64,000 nucleotides of DNA from an uncultured Erythrobacter sp. (GCA_947502305.1 CANMZA010000002.1:959041-1023040), one strand, 5' to 3'. Counted from the first letter of the stretch, positions 43,018 to 52,556 are shown. Notes: generated by a model from the sequence alone, not told the origin. Translations and numbers: made by a program.

Positions 43018-45105
43018 TTACATCGCAGGCGGGAATGGCGCCGGCGGTGGTGAAGGGTCGGTTCCTTGGGTAACGCTGGCGCTGTTGCCGGTGCCGGATT
43101 GTGACACGGTCGACGTGCTGCCATCGAACTGGCTGACCTCAGCAAAGTTGCTGGTGCCTTCTTGGAAGATGAAGCTGGTATTGTCGCTGCCTTCTTGGTT
43201 GACGAAGGCTTCGTTGAGACCGCCAGCGGTTGAACCGTTCTGTTCGATTGCGCTGGAATTGTTATCGCCCAATTGAACCGTCTCAGCCAGATTGCCGTCA
43301 CCGCCGCCAAAGAAGCCTTGATCGATCAAAGCGAAATTACCGGTGGTCCCGCCAGCTTGGAAGACCGAGGCGTCGTTATTGTCGCTGTTTTGCGACACTT
43401 CGGCCTCGTCGCTGGTGCCGACTTGCTGGATGAAAGCGGTGCTTCCAAGCCCGCTAAACGCCCCTTGGTCGAGGACCGCAGAATTGGACGAGCCATCCTG
43501 AACAATCTCACCGGTTTGACCCGTGACCGCGTCGCCGCCGCCCTGAACAATCAAAGCGAAGCTGTTGCTGCCGGTTTGCGTGATGTCTGCATCGGCATTG
43601 TTGGAGCCGACGACAGTGCCGAGCACCGATGACGTGTCACCTTGGCTGATCACCGCCGCGCTGTTGGTGCCGCCGCTTTGTGTGATGTCGGCGTCGCCGT
43701 CCAACCCGCTTTGGAAGATTTGGCCCGACGTATCTGCCCCGACGGTTGCGTCTTGAAACACCGTTGCAGTGCCGCCCGAAGCGCCATTGGTTTGGAAGAC
43801 ATCGACAAATGCGCCGGTACCCAGCTGATCAACGTCGGCATCGTTAAAACCGCCGGTTTGATCAACGTCTGAAGCGTTGCCTGTGCCGCGTTGGAAAACA
43901 TTAGCGGTGTTGAAAGCAGAACTGCCTGTTTGTTCGACATTCGACATGTTCATATCGTCTGCTTGATCGACGGTAACGCTGCTGTCGCTGACGCGTTCTT
44001 GCCGTACGATTGATGAATTGAATGTGCCGTCTTGTAGGATGGTCACGTTCTGACGCACGCCGCCATTGGCTGGCCCTTGTTCAACGTCTGATGTGTTGTC
44101 CATGCCGTTTTGCGTGACGTTGATGACGTTGGAGAAACCGCCCGACATCAAAATGTCGGAATTGTTCCGCTCGCCGCCTTGGTTGAGGGTCGCGTTCAGG
44201 CTGAAACGATCAAATGTCATGGTCGACGTGCCGTCAATGCCGGTTTGGTTGACCGTGCCATTGCCGTTGCTGTTCGCGGTGTAATCGACATCGGATTCGT
44301 TGCCGCTGCCTGATTGCGTGACCGCGACCGTGCCGCCCGTGTTAGTGCCTACGGCGAAATCAATCGCGGAATCGTTGTCGAAGCCGGATTGCGTGACATT
44401 TGCGGTTTGTGCCCGGCCATCTGCGGTTTGATTGACCGTAGAATTATGCAAGTCGCCGGTTTGGTTGATGGTGGCCGATGCCCCCGCATCGCCGCCCAGC
44501 GTTTGGATCACATCCGATGTGCTGGCGCCGTCTTGCGTCACCACTGCGCTGGCAATGCGAACATCGGTGCCAATCGCGGTTTGTGTAATCGTCGAAACGG
44601 CATCGTTCGATTGAACGACGATCGCGCCGAACGATCCGGTTCCGGGGCCCGATGCGGTTTGCGCAATCGTTGAATCGTTTCCGCCTTGTGTTTGAATGAC
44701 AATCGCGCTCACAGCAGAAGCGTTGGTCAAATCCTGCGCAATGCTCGACGTGTTGAGATCGCCAGATTGGGAAACCGAAGCACCCGGCAGACCTGGCCCG
44801 GTGACATCGGCGCTCTGGCTGATGTCGGACGTGTTGTCATCGCCGTCTTGCACCAAATCAGCGTTCGCGCCGAGTGCAGTTTGCGCGATGGTGGAGGTGT
44901 TATCTGCGCCGTCCTGATCGGAGGTGACGATATTGTCGTCGCCGGTCTGATCAATGTCCGAACTGTTCGTGCCGATTTGATCAATCGAGACTGAGTTGGC
45001 GTTGCCGGTCTGGTCAACGTTGGACGTGCTTTGCGCCAAAGCGGGCGCAGTCGCGGCCAGTGCAAGCGTAGAGCATGCGGCGATAAGATGCAGTTTCAAA
45101 GTCAT
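43018..45105 (-). CDS. Very long curlin-repeat (CsgA/CsgB-like) secreted protein
   Basis: A 695-residue protein with a signal peptide (MTLKLHLIAACSTLALAA, cleavage near ALA-QST). From residue 27 on it is built of dozens of repeats of the curlin type, x-Q-x-G-x2-N-x-S alternating with I/V-x-Q (for example NVDQTGNANSVSIDQIG, ATINQTGDLHNSTVNQT, DADITQSGGTNSAAVISQG). Curlin repeats fold as stacked strand-turn-strand units forming amyloid; CsgA has only five. Composition is acidic (Asp in place of many Ser) with almost no Lys. The C-terminus is Pro-rich. No csgE/F/G-like gene is in the window. It could be a fibre subunit or a stand-alone surface solenoid. Confidence 0.85.
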   Translation of the reverse strand: MTLKLHLIAACSTLALAATAPALAQSTSNVDQTGNANSVSIDQIGTNSSDIDQTGDDNIVTSDQDGADNTSTIAQTALGANADLVQDGDDNTSDISQSADVTGPGLPGASVSQSGDLNTSSIAQDLTNASAVSAIVIQTQGGNDSTIAQTASGPGTGSFGAIVVQSNDAVSTITQTAIGTDVRIASAVVTQDGASTSDVIQTLGGDAGASATINQTGDLHNSTVNQTADGRAQTANVTQSGFDNDSAIDFAVGTNTGGTVAVTQSGSGNESDVDYTANSNGNGTVNQTGIDGTSTMTFDRFSLNATLNQGGERNNSDILMSGGFSNVINVTQNGMDNTSDVEQGPANGGVRQNVTILQDGTFNSSIVRQERVSDSSVTVDQADDMNMSNVEQTGSSAFNTANVFQRGTGNASDVDQTGGFNDADVDQLGTGAFVDVFQTNGASGGTATVFQDATVGADTSGQIFQSGLDGDADITQSGGTNSAAVISQGDTSSVLGTVVGSNNADADITQTGSNSFALIVQGGGDAVTGQTGEIVQDGSSNSAVLDQGAFSGLGSTAFIQQVGTSDEAEVSQNSDNNDASVFQAGGTTGNFALIDQGFFGGGDGNLAETVQLGDNNSSAIEQNGSTAGGLNEAFVNQEGSDNTSFIFQEGTSNFAEVSQFDGSTSTVSQSGTGNSASVTQGTDPSPPPAPFPPAM

Positions 45106-45550
45106 TCCCCTGTTCGGGGCGACCTGCAGGGCAATCAACACCACAATGTCGGTGGATTATCCAAAAGACGGGCCGCCTCAGAAATTTTAGTTTCCAAGTG
45201 CATCCCCGCTTTTGCTGAGTGATGGACTTGTCTCACGACCCGAATCGTTAACAACTTACTAACAGACTAAGTAGAAACCACAAGATAACCGGCGCGTCTG
45301 ACCCAGATTGGGACGAAGACCGCAGGAGTGCCCCGAGTAGAGCGAAGACTTTACAAACATGCTGTTTTAGCAGTTTTACTAGGAATAGCTGCGGTTCTTG
45401 TCGCAGGCCTTGCGGGTTAACTGAGTAAACCGGCCAATCTGCTGACATGTCTGCGCGCAATTATACATCAACGCCCGCTTGTGGACTGGTTTGCATCCGC
45501 TGAGCGGGACCTTACAAAGGCAGGGCAGTTGGGGAATTGAGGGGGGAATT
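45106..45550. other. Divergent intergenic region between the curlin-repeat and YbjN genes, 445 bp
   Basis: Contains a candidate 30-codon membrane-peptide gene (45328-45420). At 45248-45263 there is TTAA-N7-CTAAC, one base from the CtrA consensus TTAA-N7-TTAAC, next to a GANTC site at 45242. No strong terminator or sigma-70 promoter could be identified. Confidence 0.4.
45328..45420 (+). CDS. Candidate 30-residue single-helix membrane peptide
   Basis: From GTG 45328 to TAA 45420 the frame encodes a basic N-terminus (PRVERRLYKH) followed by an uninterrupted hydrophobic helix (AVLAVLLGIAAVLVAGLAG) that ends at the stop. This composition is unlikely by chance. The weak point is initiation: AGGA directly abuts the GTG and only GAAGA lies at a good distance. 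CTG or ATT starts upstream would add up to 13 residues. No function can be assigned; it reads toward the YbjN gene. Confidence 0.35.
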   Translation: MPRVERRLYKHAVLAVLLGIAAVLVAGLAG

Positions 45551-46132
45551 ATGATCACGTTGAAATCGGCAGCCTTGCGCGCATTGCCTGCAATCTATTT
45601 GGCGGCAGGTTGCTTGGCGGCAATTTGCTTGGTGGGGATGCCATCGCAGCTTGCGGCGCAAGAAACCTCTCAAGATTCTGGCCAACAATCCGCCGGATCA
45701 GCAACCGATCCAATCCGCTATATCACGCCGACCGATCTGGAAAACGCCATGAGCTTAATCCAAGGCGCAGATGTACTTGTCGAGCCGAGCGAGAACGGGT
45801 TCAGCATCACTTTGCCAAGCGGGATTGAGGCCGATGCGCAACTGCAAAATTGCGAAGACCGATCAACATATCGCAATTGCCGAACCGTTTCGCTGATCAT
45901 CAATATGTTCAACCCCGGCGGGCGTGACCGGGCGCAATTGCTGGAGATCGTCAACGATCTGAATAAGCGCGACATTAATGGCCGCTCTTTCCTGAACGAC
46001 AATGATCACATCATCGCGCGTTTCGCATTCATCGCCAGCGGCAACGAAACTCTGCGGCAATTGGCGTATAAAGTGATCAGTTGGGAAGGGACCACCAAAT
46101 TGGCGATCCAATCGCTCTATCCCGACGAGTAA
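45551..46132 (+). CDS. YbjN-domain secreted protein
   Basis: A 193-residue protein with a signal peptide (LKSAALRALPAIYLAAGCLAAICL, mature part from about residue 37). The YbjN-type domain follows: ITPTDLENAMSLIQGADVLVEPSENGFSITLPSG, LQNCEDRSTYRNCRTVSLIINMF with a Cys pair, VNDLNKRDINGRSFLNDNDHIIARFAF. YbjN domains are type III-chaperone-like and bind partner proteins; the Cys pair could be a disulphide. The ATG at 45551 has a strong GAGGGGGG site. Convergent with aroC. Confidence 0.8.
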   Translation: MITLKSAALRALPAIYLAAGCLAAICLVGMPSQLAAQETSQDSGQQSAGSATDPIRYITPTDLENAMSLIQGADVLVEPSENGFSITLPSGIEADAQLQNCEDRSTYRNCRTVSLIINMFNPGGRDRAQLLEIVNDLNKRDINGRSFLNDNDHIIARFAFIASGNETLRQLAYKVISWEGTTKLAIQSLYPDE

Positions 46133-46164
46133 TAGGGGTGCAGAATAGCGGCGCGCTTAGAACG

Positions 46165-47250
46165 TCACCCGATCTGCGCGCGGTGCAGCAATTTCTGATC
46201 TGCCAGTACCAGCGCCATCATCGCCTCGACCACTGGTGTTCCGCGAATGCCGACGCAAGGATCATGGCGGCCTTTGGTGCGGACCTCGGTCGCCTCGCCT
46301 TTGGAATTCATCGAAGGGACAGGGGTTAGGATCGAAGAGGTCGGCTTAAATGCCACCCGGCACACCACCGGTTGTCCAGTGGAAATGCCGCCCGCCGTGC
46401 CGCCTGCGTGATTGCTGGCATAGACAGGTTTGCCATCCGCATCCGGGCTCATCGCGTCGGCATTTTGTTCGCCGGTCAGGCGCGCGGCTTCGAAACCGTC
46501 GCCGATTTCCATACCCTTGGTGGCGTTGATGCTCATCATCGCCGATGCCAATTCGCTGTCCAGTTTCGCATAGACCGGCGCGCCCCAGCCCGCCGGAACG
46601 CCGGTGGCGACGCATTCGACCACAGCGCCCAAGGATGATCCGGCTTTGCGCGCGTCATCGACCAGTTTTTCCCACCGCGTTGCGGCCCAACTGTCGGGGC
46701 AGAAAAACGGGTTGTTGGTGATCTCTTCTGCGTTCACCGCATCGCGTTCAATCTTGTCACCGCCCAGCTCGCAAACATAGGTCGTCAATGTGACCTCTGG
46801 AATGATCAACCGCGCCACCGCGCCCGCCGCAACCCGCGCCGCCGTTTCGCGCGCGCTGGACCGCCCGCCGCCGCGATAATCGCGGATGCCGTATTTGGCA
46901 TCATAGGTGTAATCGGCGTGGCCGGGCCGGTAACTTTGCGCGATTTCGGAATAGTCTTTGGAACGTTGATCGGTGTTTTCGATCATCAAATGGATCGGCG
47001 TGCCGGTCGTCACCTGATCGCCGTCAGCATTGTTGAACACGCCGGATAGGATGCGGACCTGATCGGGCTCTTTACGCTGAGTGGTGAACTTGCTGGTCCC
47101 CGGTTTGCGGGCATCCATGAAGGGTTGGATGTCCTTTTCGCGCAGGCGCAATCCCGGCGGGCAACCGTCAATGACGACGCCCAGACCCGGCCCGTGGCTT
47201 TCCCCCCATGTCGTAAAGCGCAATGCGCGCCCAAAAGTGTTGAAGCTCAT
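46165..47250 (-). CDS. aroC: Chorismate synthase
   Basis: A 361-residue FMN-dependent enzyme, last step of the shikimate pathway. Signatures: [70 protein letters not shown] and [18 protein letters not shown]. Start ATG 47250 matches family N-termini; the frame stays open upstream without similarity. Divergent from ruvA across 412 bp. Confidence 0.97.
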   Translation of the reverse strand: MSFNTFGRALRFTTWGESHGPGLGVVIDGCPPGLRLREKDIQPFMDARKPGTSKFTTQRKEPDQVRILSGVFNNADGDQVTTGTPIHLMIENTDQRSKDYSEIAQSYRPGHADYTYDAKYGIRDYRGGGRSSARETAARVAAGAVARLIIPEVTLTTYVCELGGDKIERDAVNAEEITNNPFFCPDSWAATRWEKLVDDARKAGSSLGAVVECVATGVPAGWGAPVYAKLDSELASAMMSINATKGMEIGDGFEAARLTGEQNADAMSPDADGKPVYASNHAGGTAGGISTGQPVVCRVAFKPTSSILTPVPSMNSKGEATEVRTKGRHDPCVGIRGTPVVEAMMALVLADQKLLHRAQIG

Positions 47251-47662
47251 ACGGGGGAGCCTTAGCGAAAGAGCGCGCAGTGTCGAGAGGGGGCACGGGG
47301 CGACAGGCGAAGTTTGCGATTTTCCTACACGGGCGTGCGATAGTATGAGCGGGGGTGATGGATTTCGGATTCTTTTGTTTGCGCACCCCATCCGGGGTGC
47401 GATGTCCTCGCGCCTTCGCCGCTGCGGGCGCGCGCCCCCGTTCTTTGGCGGGCTTGCGGTCCGCTTCGCGGCCCGAGCTCCGCCATTATACTTCTGACTC
47501 TGAGGGGGGAGTTCTTTACCCTTGGACTGTGTGTCAGGTGTGTCAGGGAAGGCGGCGCTTGGGGGCCGCTTGCGGACAAGTCGCCTGCCGCGCTGGCATT
47601 CGCGTCCAAGCTGCGCCAAGAACAAACCATGTTCAAGGAAGCACTCCAATGAGGCCCGCCGC
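47251..47662. other. aroC / ruvA divergent intergenic region, 412 bp
   Basis: I see no gene here. It contains a perfect stem CGCACCCC (47382-47389) / GGGGTGCG (47394-47401) and a GC-rich stretch with several short palindromic words at 47402-47485. No T run on either side, so not an obvious terminator. The palindromic GC-rich block may be a dispersed intergenic element of this lineage; this needs a genome-wide search. Confidence 0.45.
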
Positions 47663-48265
47663 ATGATCGCCAAATTGTCAGGACGGCTCGACGAAACGGG
47701 CGAGGATTGGGCCATCATGGATGTGCAGGGTGTCGGCTATCTGGTCCATTGCTCTGCGCGGACACTGGCGGCGCTGGGCGAAGTGGGCGAGGCATGCACC
47801 GTCCACACCGATTTGCAGGTGAGCGAAAACGACATGCGATTGCTAGGCTTTGCCGAAAGCGCGGAGCGTGACTGGTTCCGATTGCTGACCCAGGTTCAGG
47901 GTGTGGGCAGCAAAGTGGGCCTTGCGATCCTATCCGCGCTGTCGACCGGCGAAGTGCGCGATGCCTGCGCCGCGGGCGATGCGGCGACAGTGGCGCGGGC
48001 GAACGGGGTTGGGCCGAAACTGGCCGGGCGGATCGTGAATGAGTTGAAGGACAAAGCGGGCGCATTGCCCGGCGGCAGTATGGTGGCTGGCGTTGCAGCG
48101 GCCCCTGCGGGTTCGCCAAGCGCAGATGCGGTGAGTGCATTGGAGAATCTAGGGTTCAAGCCAGCCGTGGCCGCGCAGGCCGTGGCGAAAGCGCAAGCGG
48201 AGCTGGGCGAGGGTGCGGGCGAGGGCGATCTGATACGGGTGGCCTTGAAGAAGGCAGCAGGATGA
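47663..48265 (+). CDS. ruvA: Holliday junction branch migration protein RuvA
   Basis: A 200-residue tetrameric junction-binding protein. Domain I ([28 protein letters not shown]), tandem HhH ([16 protein letters not shown] and [16 protein letters not shown]) and a C-terminal RuvB-contact domain ([19 protein letters not shown]). The ATG at 47663 has GAGG 8 bases upstream. The gene overlaps a DsrE-like gene, not ruvB. Confidence 0.97.
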   Translation: MIAKLSGRLDETGEDWAIMDVQGVGYLVHCSARTLAALGEVGEACTVHTDLQVSENDMRLLGFAESAERDWFRLLTQVQGVGSKVGLAILSALSTGEVRDACAAGDAATVARANGVGPKLAGRIVNELKDKAGALPGGSMVAGVAAAPAGSPSADAVSALENLGFKPAVAAQAVAKAQAELGEGAGEGDLIRVALKKAAG

Positions 48266-48798
48266 TGGGAGCGATTATGAGAGCCGCAATTTTGGCAGCA
48301 ATCGGGGCGGCAGCTTTGGCGCCCGTCTCGGCTACCGCGCAAGACCTCTCCGCCTTCAAAACCGGCCCTGTGTTTGAGGACTTCGGTCCGCATGCTCCGG
48401 TGGAAGGCGCAAACGAGCTGCCAAGCCTGACGCGCTTCTCCATCGCGTTTGACGTGGCGAAGAAGGCAGATACGGGCGCGCGCAATCGCGGGTTTGAGAG
48501 CGCGGCGCGGTTCATCAACATGCATGTGGCCGCTGGCGTGCCCGCTGACCGGATCAAGATCGCGATTGTCGTGCATGGCAGCGCCACGCGCGACTTGGTC
48601 GCAGGTGATGCAAACGGCTCTCAGGCGATGCTGCGCGCGATGATGGACCAAGGCGTGCGCGTCATCCTGTGCGGCCAAAGCGCAGCGGCCAATGGCGTCA
48701 GCGCGGATGAGCTGATCGACGGCGTAGAGATGGAGCTGTCTGCGATGACAGCACACGCTCTGTTGCAACAAGACGGTTACACGGTGAACCCGTTTTGA
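48262..48798 (+). CDS. Periplasmic DsrE/DsrF-like protein inserted between ruvA and ruvB
   Basis: A 178-residue protein with a signal peptide ([23 protein letters not shown]) and a DsrE-like alpha/beta fold: [50 protein letters not shown], and [25 protein letters not shown] with one Cys at the position of sulfur-transfer cysteines. Probable sulfur-relay or small-ligand role in the periplasm, not shown. Start ATG 48262 overlaps the ruvA stop, and its stop overlaps the TTG of ruvB (TTGA), so the three are coupled. ATGs at 48265 and 48277 (the latter starting at the signal peptide) are alternatives. Confidence 0.82.
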   Translation: MMGAIMRAAILAAIGAAALAPVSATAQDLSAFKTGPVFEDFGPHAPVEGANELPSLTRFSIAFDVAKKADTGARNRGFESAARFINMHVAAGVPADRIKIAIVVHGSATRDLVAGDANGSQAMLRAMMDQGVRVILCGQSAAANGVSADELIDGVEMELSAMTAHALLQQDGYTVNPF

Positions 48799-49874
48799 GC
48801 GAGGAAGAGCCTCTTGATGCTCCGCTAGGCACCCCTACCGCGCAGCCCGGCGATCCGGACACGGCGCTGCGGCCCAAAGACCTCACCGAGTTCATCGGGC
48901 AAGAGGCGGCGCGCGCGAACCTGCGGGTGTTCATCGAAAGCGCCAAGTCGCGCGGGGAGGCGATGGATCACACGCTGTTCCACGGACCGCCGGGGCTGGG
49001 TAAGACGACTTTGGCGCAGATTGTGGCCAACGAATTGGGCGTGGGCTTCCGTGCGACCTCTGGTCCTGTGATCGCCAAGGCGGGCGATCTGGCTGCGCTG
49101 CTGACGAACCTAGAGCCGCATGATGTCCTGTTCATTGATGAGATCCACCGGCTGAACCCCGTGGTGGAAGAAGTGCTGTACCCGGCAATGGAGGACCGCG
49201 CGCTCGACATCATGATCGGTGAAGGGCCGTCGGCGCGCAGTGTTCGGATCGACTTACCGCCCTTTACGCTGGTGGGTGCGACGACGCGGCAGGGGCGCTT
49301 GACGACCCCGCTGCGTGATCGGTTTGGCATTCCGGTGCGGTTGCAATTCTACACCCATGATGAGCTGGATCTGGTGGTGACGCGCGGGGCGCGGCTGCTG
49401 GGGTTGGACATCGAAGCGGCGGGCGCGCGCGAGATCGCGCGCCGCGCGCGAGGGACGCCAAGGGTCGCCGGACGCTTGCTGCGGCGGGTGCGGGACTTCG
49501 CGCATGTCTCTGGAAAGGGTTCTGTGACGCGGGCGATGGCGGATGATGCGCTGACCCGGCTGGAGATTGACCGGCTGGGGCTCGACGCGATGGATCGGCG
49601 TTATCTCACCATGATTGCAACCACTTACAAAGGCGGACCTGTTGGCGTTGCGGCGCTGGCGGCGGGTCTAGCAGAGCAGAAGGATACGGTTGAGGAGGTG
49701 ATCGAACCTTACCTTATTCAACTCGGGCTGCTCGCCCGGACGGAACGCGGGCGGATGCTCAATGATGCGGGTTGGGAGCATCTGGAGATGCAGCGTCCGA
49801 ATCGAGTCGCCGACCAATCGGGCATGAGCGCGCAAGGACACATGTTCGACGCCACGGATGAGGACCCAGATTAG
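48795..49874 (+). CDS. ruvB: Holliday junction branch migration ATPase RuvB
   Basis: A 359-residue AAA+ motor. [20 protein letters not shown], Walker [15 protein letters not shown], Walker [10 protein letters not shown], sensor [18 protein letters not shown] and the winged-helix end ([17 protein letters not shown]). The start is TTG overlapping the preceding stop; no ATG or GTG precedes the conserved core closely, so the TTG is preferred. ruvC is not present in the window. Confidence 0.96.
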   Translation: MSEEEPLDAPLGTPTAQPGDPDTALRPKDLTEFIGQEAARANLRVFIESAKSRGEAMDHTLFHGPPGLGKTTLAQIVANELGVGFRATSGPVIAKAGDLAALLTNLEPHDVLFIDEIHRLNPVVEEVLYPAMEDRALDIMIGEGPSARSVRIDLPPFTLVGATTRQGRLTTPLRDRFGIPVRLQFYTHDELDLVVTRGARLLGLDIEAAGAREIARRARGTPRVAGRLLRRVRDFAHVSGKGSVTRAMADDALTRLEIDRLGLDAMDRRYLTMIATTYKGGPVGVAALAAGLAEQKDTVEEVIEPYLIQLGLLARTERGRMLNDAGWEHLEMQRPNRVADQSGMSAQGHMFDATDEDPD

Positions 49875-50098
49875 GGTCGGGACTGATCATTTGGCTAACC
49901 AAGCCGCTCTTTTCGGTATCAAAACGGGACAGCGTCCCTGAAATCTGGCGGTTTTGTGCGCTTTCGGCGCGTTAGCCGGTCCCAAACGTGGTTAATCGCA
50001 TTGCCGTGAACCCTTCTTCAATCCCATCAGAGCATTGGAATTGGTGAAGGTGTGGGCGGGCCACATCGAGCCAAATACGAAAACAAGGTTCGAAACTC

Positions 50099-52501
50099 AT
50101 GTCGATCAAACTGGCTGTAGCAAAGCTTTCTGCCACCGCTGCTGGCGTTGCCCTTATGACGGGCGGTGCGGTACGTGTGGCCGAGCCGATGGTCACCGAC
50201 AATCCGCAGTTCACAACTGCTGCGGATGGCAAATTGGTTGAAACGGCGCCTCTGCCCGTTGCTCAACCGATTGCGCGGCCTGTCGCCCAACCGATCTATG
50301 TGAAGTCGGACCCGCGGGTACGCGATCTGCCTGCTTTGCCTGAGCCTGAACTTCGCCGCCGGCGGATCGTTGAGCGCACCATTGAGTGCCAACCGATCGG
50401 TCCTGGCGGCTTCGGCCAAGCTGGCGCTCCGGGCGCTGGCGCATATGGAACTGTTGCTGCAAACGCACCGCTGCCCGCCGGTGCGACACGCGCTTATATT
50501 GACGCAAATGAATGCCCTCCCATTGCTCAGGTTGCTTACGCACCGGCTCCGCTTCCACCTCTGCCGCCAATTCGCGGCGGCGGCGGCTTTGGCGGCGCAC
50601 CGGTCGTTGTCGGCGGCGGCGGCGGGTTTGGCGGAGGCTTCGGCGGCGGCGGCGGCTTCTTTGGCGGCTTCTTCGGCGGTGGCGGATCGTCATCGGGCGA
50701 TGTCTCTGTCACCACGACCACAACGACTTCGGGCGGCTCTGGCGGTTCGGGCGGATCATCGGGCGATGTCAGCTCAAGCTCAGGTGGTTCGGGCGGCTCT
50801 GGTGGCTCCAGCACCAGCGGCGGCAGCACCAGCACGTCTGGCGGCACAACCGGCGGTGACGGCACATCGGGCGGCATCAATATTGATATCAATATCGACA
50901 ACTCGACCTCTTCGGGCACGATCTCGTCCACCACGGGCGGTTCTGGGACGATTTCCTCGACCACTGGTGGTTCGGGTACGATCTCTTCGACAACTGGCGG
51001 CGTAACGTCGACCTCGTCGACAGGTTCGATCAGCTCTTCGACCGGTCAGGTGTCATCAAGCACTGGCGGAATTTCGAGCACCAGCTCGACAACGTCCGGC
51101 AACGTATCCAGCTCCACTGGCGCGGTCAGCAGCTCGACCGGCGGCGTGTCGAGCTCAACAGGCGCAGTCAGCAGCTCTACAGGCGGCGTGTCCAGTTCAA
51201 CCGGCGCAGTGTCGAGCAGTTCGGGCAACGTCTCTAGCTCGTCCGGCAATGTTTCAAGCAGCTCTGGCAATGTCAGCAGTTCAACCGGTGCGGTGTCCAG
51301 CACGACCTCTGGCAATGTTTCCAGCTCTTCGTCTGGCAATGTCTCTAGCTCGTCTTCGGGCAACGTATCGAGCTCCAGCTCAACCTCTGGCGGCAACAGC
51401 TCTGGTGGAACCACTGGTGGGTCGACATCGTCGAGCTCTTCTTCTTCGTCGAGCAGCTCTTCGAGCTCCAGCTCTTCGGGCGGAAACACTTCAGGTGGCA
51501 ACACATCTGGCGGTAACGGCAGCAGCGGATCGTCGAGCTCTTCGTCGAGCAGCAGTTCGTCCTCGTCTAGCTCCTCTGGCGGAAACACTTCGGGTGGCAA
51601 CACCTCCGGCGGAAACACATCCGGCGGCGCGACCAGCGGCGGTTCAACCTCCTCTTCGTCAAGCTCAAGCTCTTCGTCGAGCAGCTCTAGCTCCGGCGGT
51701 AACACGTCAGGTGGCAACACTTCCGGTGGCAGCGGCAGCTCATCCAGCTCTTCGTCTAGCTCGTCTTCGTCGAGCTCTAGCTCAGGCGGCAACACCTCTT
51801 CTGGCGGTGCAACCAGCGGCGGCAGCTCGGGCAACCTGAGCAGCTCAACCAGCTCATCCTCCTCTTCGAGCAGCTCCTCATCGAGCTCTTCGTCGGGCGG
51901 TGCCAGCTCTGGCGGTAATTCCAGCTTCGGCGGTTCGTCATCCTCTTCGGGTTCGTCGAGCTCAAGCTCCAGCTCTTCGGGCGGTAGCAGCGGCGGCAAT
52001 ACCAGCTTTGGCGGTTCAACCTCTTCTTCGGGTTCGTCCTCTAGCTCCAGCTCATCCTCGGGCGGTAGCTCTGGCGGCAACACCAGCTTTGGCGGCTCGT
52101 CTTCGTCTTCTGGTTCTTCGTCCAGCTCCAGCTCGTCTTCGGGTGGCAGCTCAGGTGGCAACACCAGCTTCGGCGGCACGACCTCCAGCTCCTCGTCGAG
52201 CTCTAGCTCTTCTTCGAGCAGTTCATCAGGCGGAACGTCTAGCTTTGGCGGCAGCAGCTCGTCTTCGGGTTCTTCCTCGAGCAGCTCTAGCTCTTCGGGC
52301 GGCACCAGCAGCTTTGGCGGCACCACGTCATCGTCGAGCTCTTCCTCGTCTAGCTCCAGCTCGTCCTCAAGCAGCGGCAGCAGCGGCGGTACGGATGTTC
52401 CTGCACCGCCAATGATGATCCTGTTCGGCCTCGCCGCAGCGGCGATCTTGGGTCGCCGCAAATTCGGCGCAAAGGGTGAAGGCGAAACAGCAGACGCCTA
52501 A
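50099..52501 (+). CDS. 800-residue Ser/Gly-repeat secreted protein with PEP-CTERM-like tail
   Basis: A signal peptide-like start (MSIKLAVAKLSATAAGVALMTGG), a proline-rich part (to about 165), a Gly-rich block (165-200) and about 560 residues of Ser/Gly/Thr/Asn low complexity. The repeat starts with SSSTGAV/SSSTGGV/SSSSGNV units and passes to runs of 8-16 Ser separated by SGGNTSGGNT and later SGGNTSFGG. It ends VPAPPMMILFGLAAAAILGRR, a sorting signal of the PEP-CTERM kind (VPxPP, hydrophobic helix, basic end), implying exosortase processing. No exosortase gene is in the window. Likely an exported, perhaps glycosylated, matrix or surface protein (inference). Confidence 0.8.
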   Translation: MSIKLAVAKLSATAAGVALMTGGAVRVAEPMVTDNPQFTTAADGKLVETAPLPVAQPIARPVAQPIYVKSDPRVRDLPALPEPELRRRRIVERTIECQPIGPGGFGQAGAPGAGAYGTVAANAPLPAGATRAYIDANECPPIAQVAYAPAPLPPLPPIRGGGGFGGAPVVVGGGGGFGGGFGGGGGFFGGFFGGGGSSSGDVSVTTTTTTSGGSGGSGGSSGDVSSSSGGSGGSGGSSTSGGSTSTSGGTTGGDGTSGGINIDINIDNSTSSGTISSTTGGSGTISSTTGGSGTISSTTGGVTSTSSTGSISSSTGQVSSSTGGISSTSSTTSGNVSSSTGAVSSSTGGVSSSTGAVSSSTGGVSSSTGAVSSSSGNVSSSSGNVSSSSGNVSSSTGAVSSTTSGNVSSSSSGNVSSSSSGNVSSSSSTSGGNSSGGTTGGSTSSSSSSSSSSSSSSSSSGGNTSGGNTSGGNGSSGSSSSSSSSSSSSSSSSGGNTSGGNTSGGNTSGGATSGGSTSSSSSSSSSSSSSSSGGNTSGGNTSGGSGSSSSSSSSSSSSSSSSGGNTSSGGATSGGSSGNLSSSTSSSSSSSSSSSSSSSGGASSGGNSSFGGSSSSSGSSSSSSSSSGGSSGGNTSFGGSTSSSGSSSSSSSSSGGSSGGNTSFGGSSSSSGSSSSSSSSSGGSSGGNTSFGGTTSSSSSSSSSSSSSSSGGTSSFGGSSSSSGSSSSSSSSSGGTSSFGGTTSSSSSSSSSSSSSSSSGSSGGTDVPAPPMMILFGLAAAAILGRRKFGAKGEGETADA
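50690..52390 (+). repeat. Ser/Gly coding repeat region
   Basis: Degenerate in-frame repeats encoding SSSTGxV, then poly-Ser blocks with GGNT spacers. Ser is encoded by an irregular mix of TCG, AGC, TCT, TCC and TCA. As AGC and TCN codons do not interconvert by one step, the protein composition, not DNA slippage alone, has been maintained. Confidence 0.9.
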
Positions 52502-52519
52502 GCCTTTCGGCTAGCGCAT

Positions 52520-52556
52520 AAAAAGGGCGGCTCTCCATCCGGGAGCCGCCCTTTTT
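52520..52556. terminator. Bidirectional terminator after the Ser/Gly protein gene
   Basis: GGGCGGCTC (52525-52533) pairs exactly with GAGCCGCCC (52543-52551); five A residues precede and five T residues follow, so it can end transcripts from both the plus-strand gene and the minus-strand rhodanese gene. Confidence 0.88.

Noticed and set aside
50690..52390. CRISPR-like or minisatellite array
   Set aside because: Repeats are in frame, degenerate and encode Ser/Gly units inside one open reading frame; no constant repeat with unique spacers.
51046..52461. Long minus-strand open frame (471 codons, Glu/Leu/Pro-rich) opposite the Ser/Gly gene
   Set aside because: It is the mirror of the Ser/Gly codons (TCG/AGC read as CGA/GCT in another frame); no ribosome site, no plausible fold, and the plus-strand protein has a signal peptide and sorting tail.
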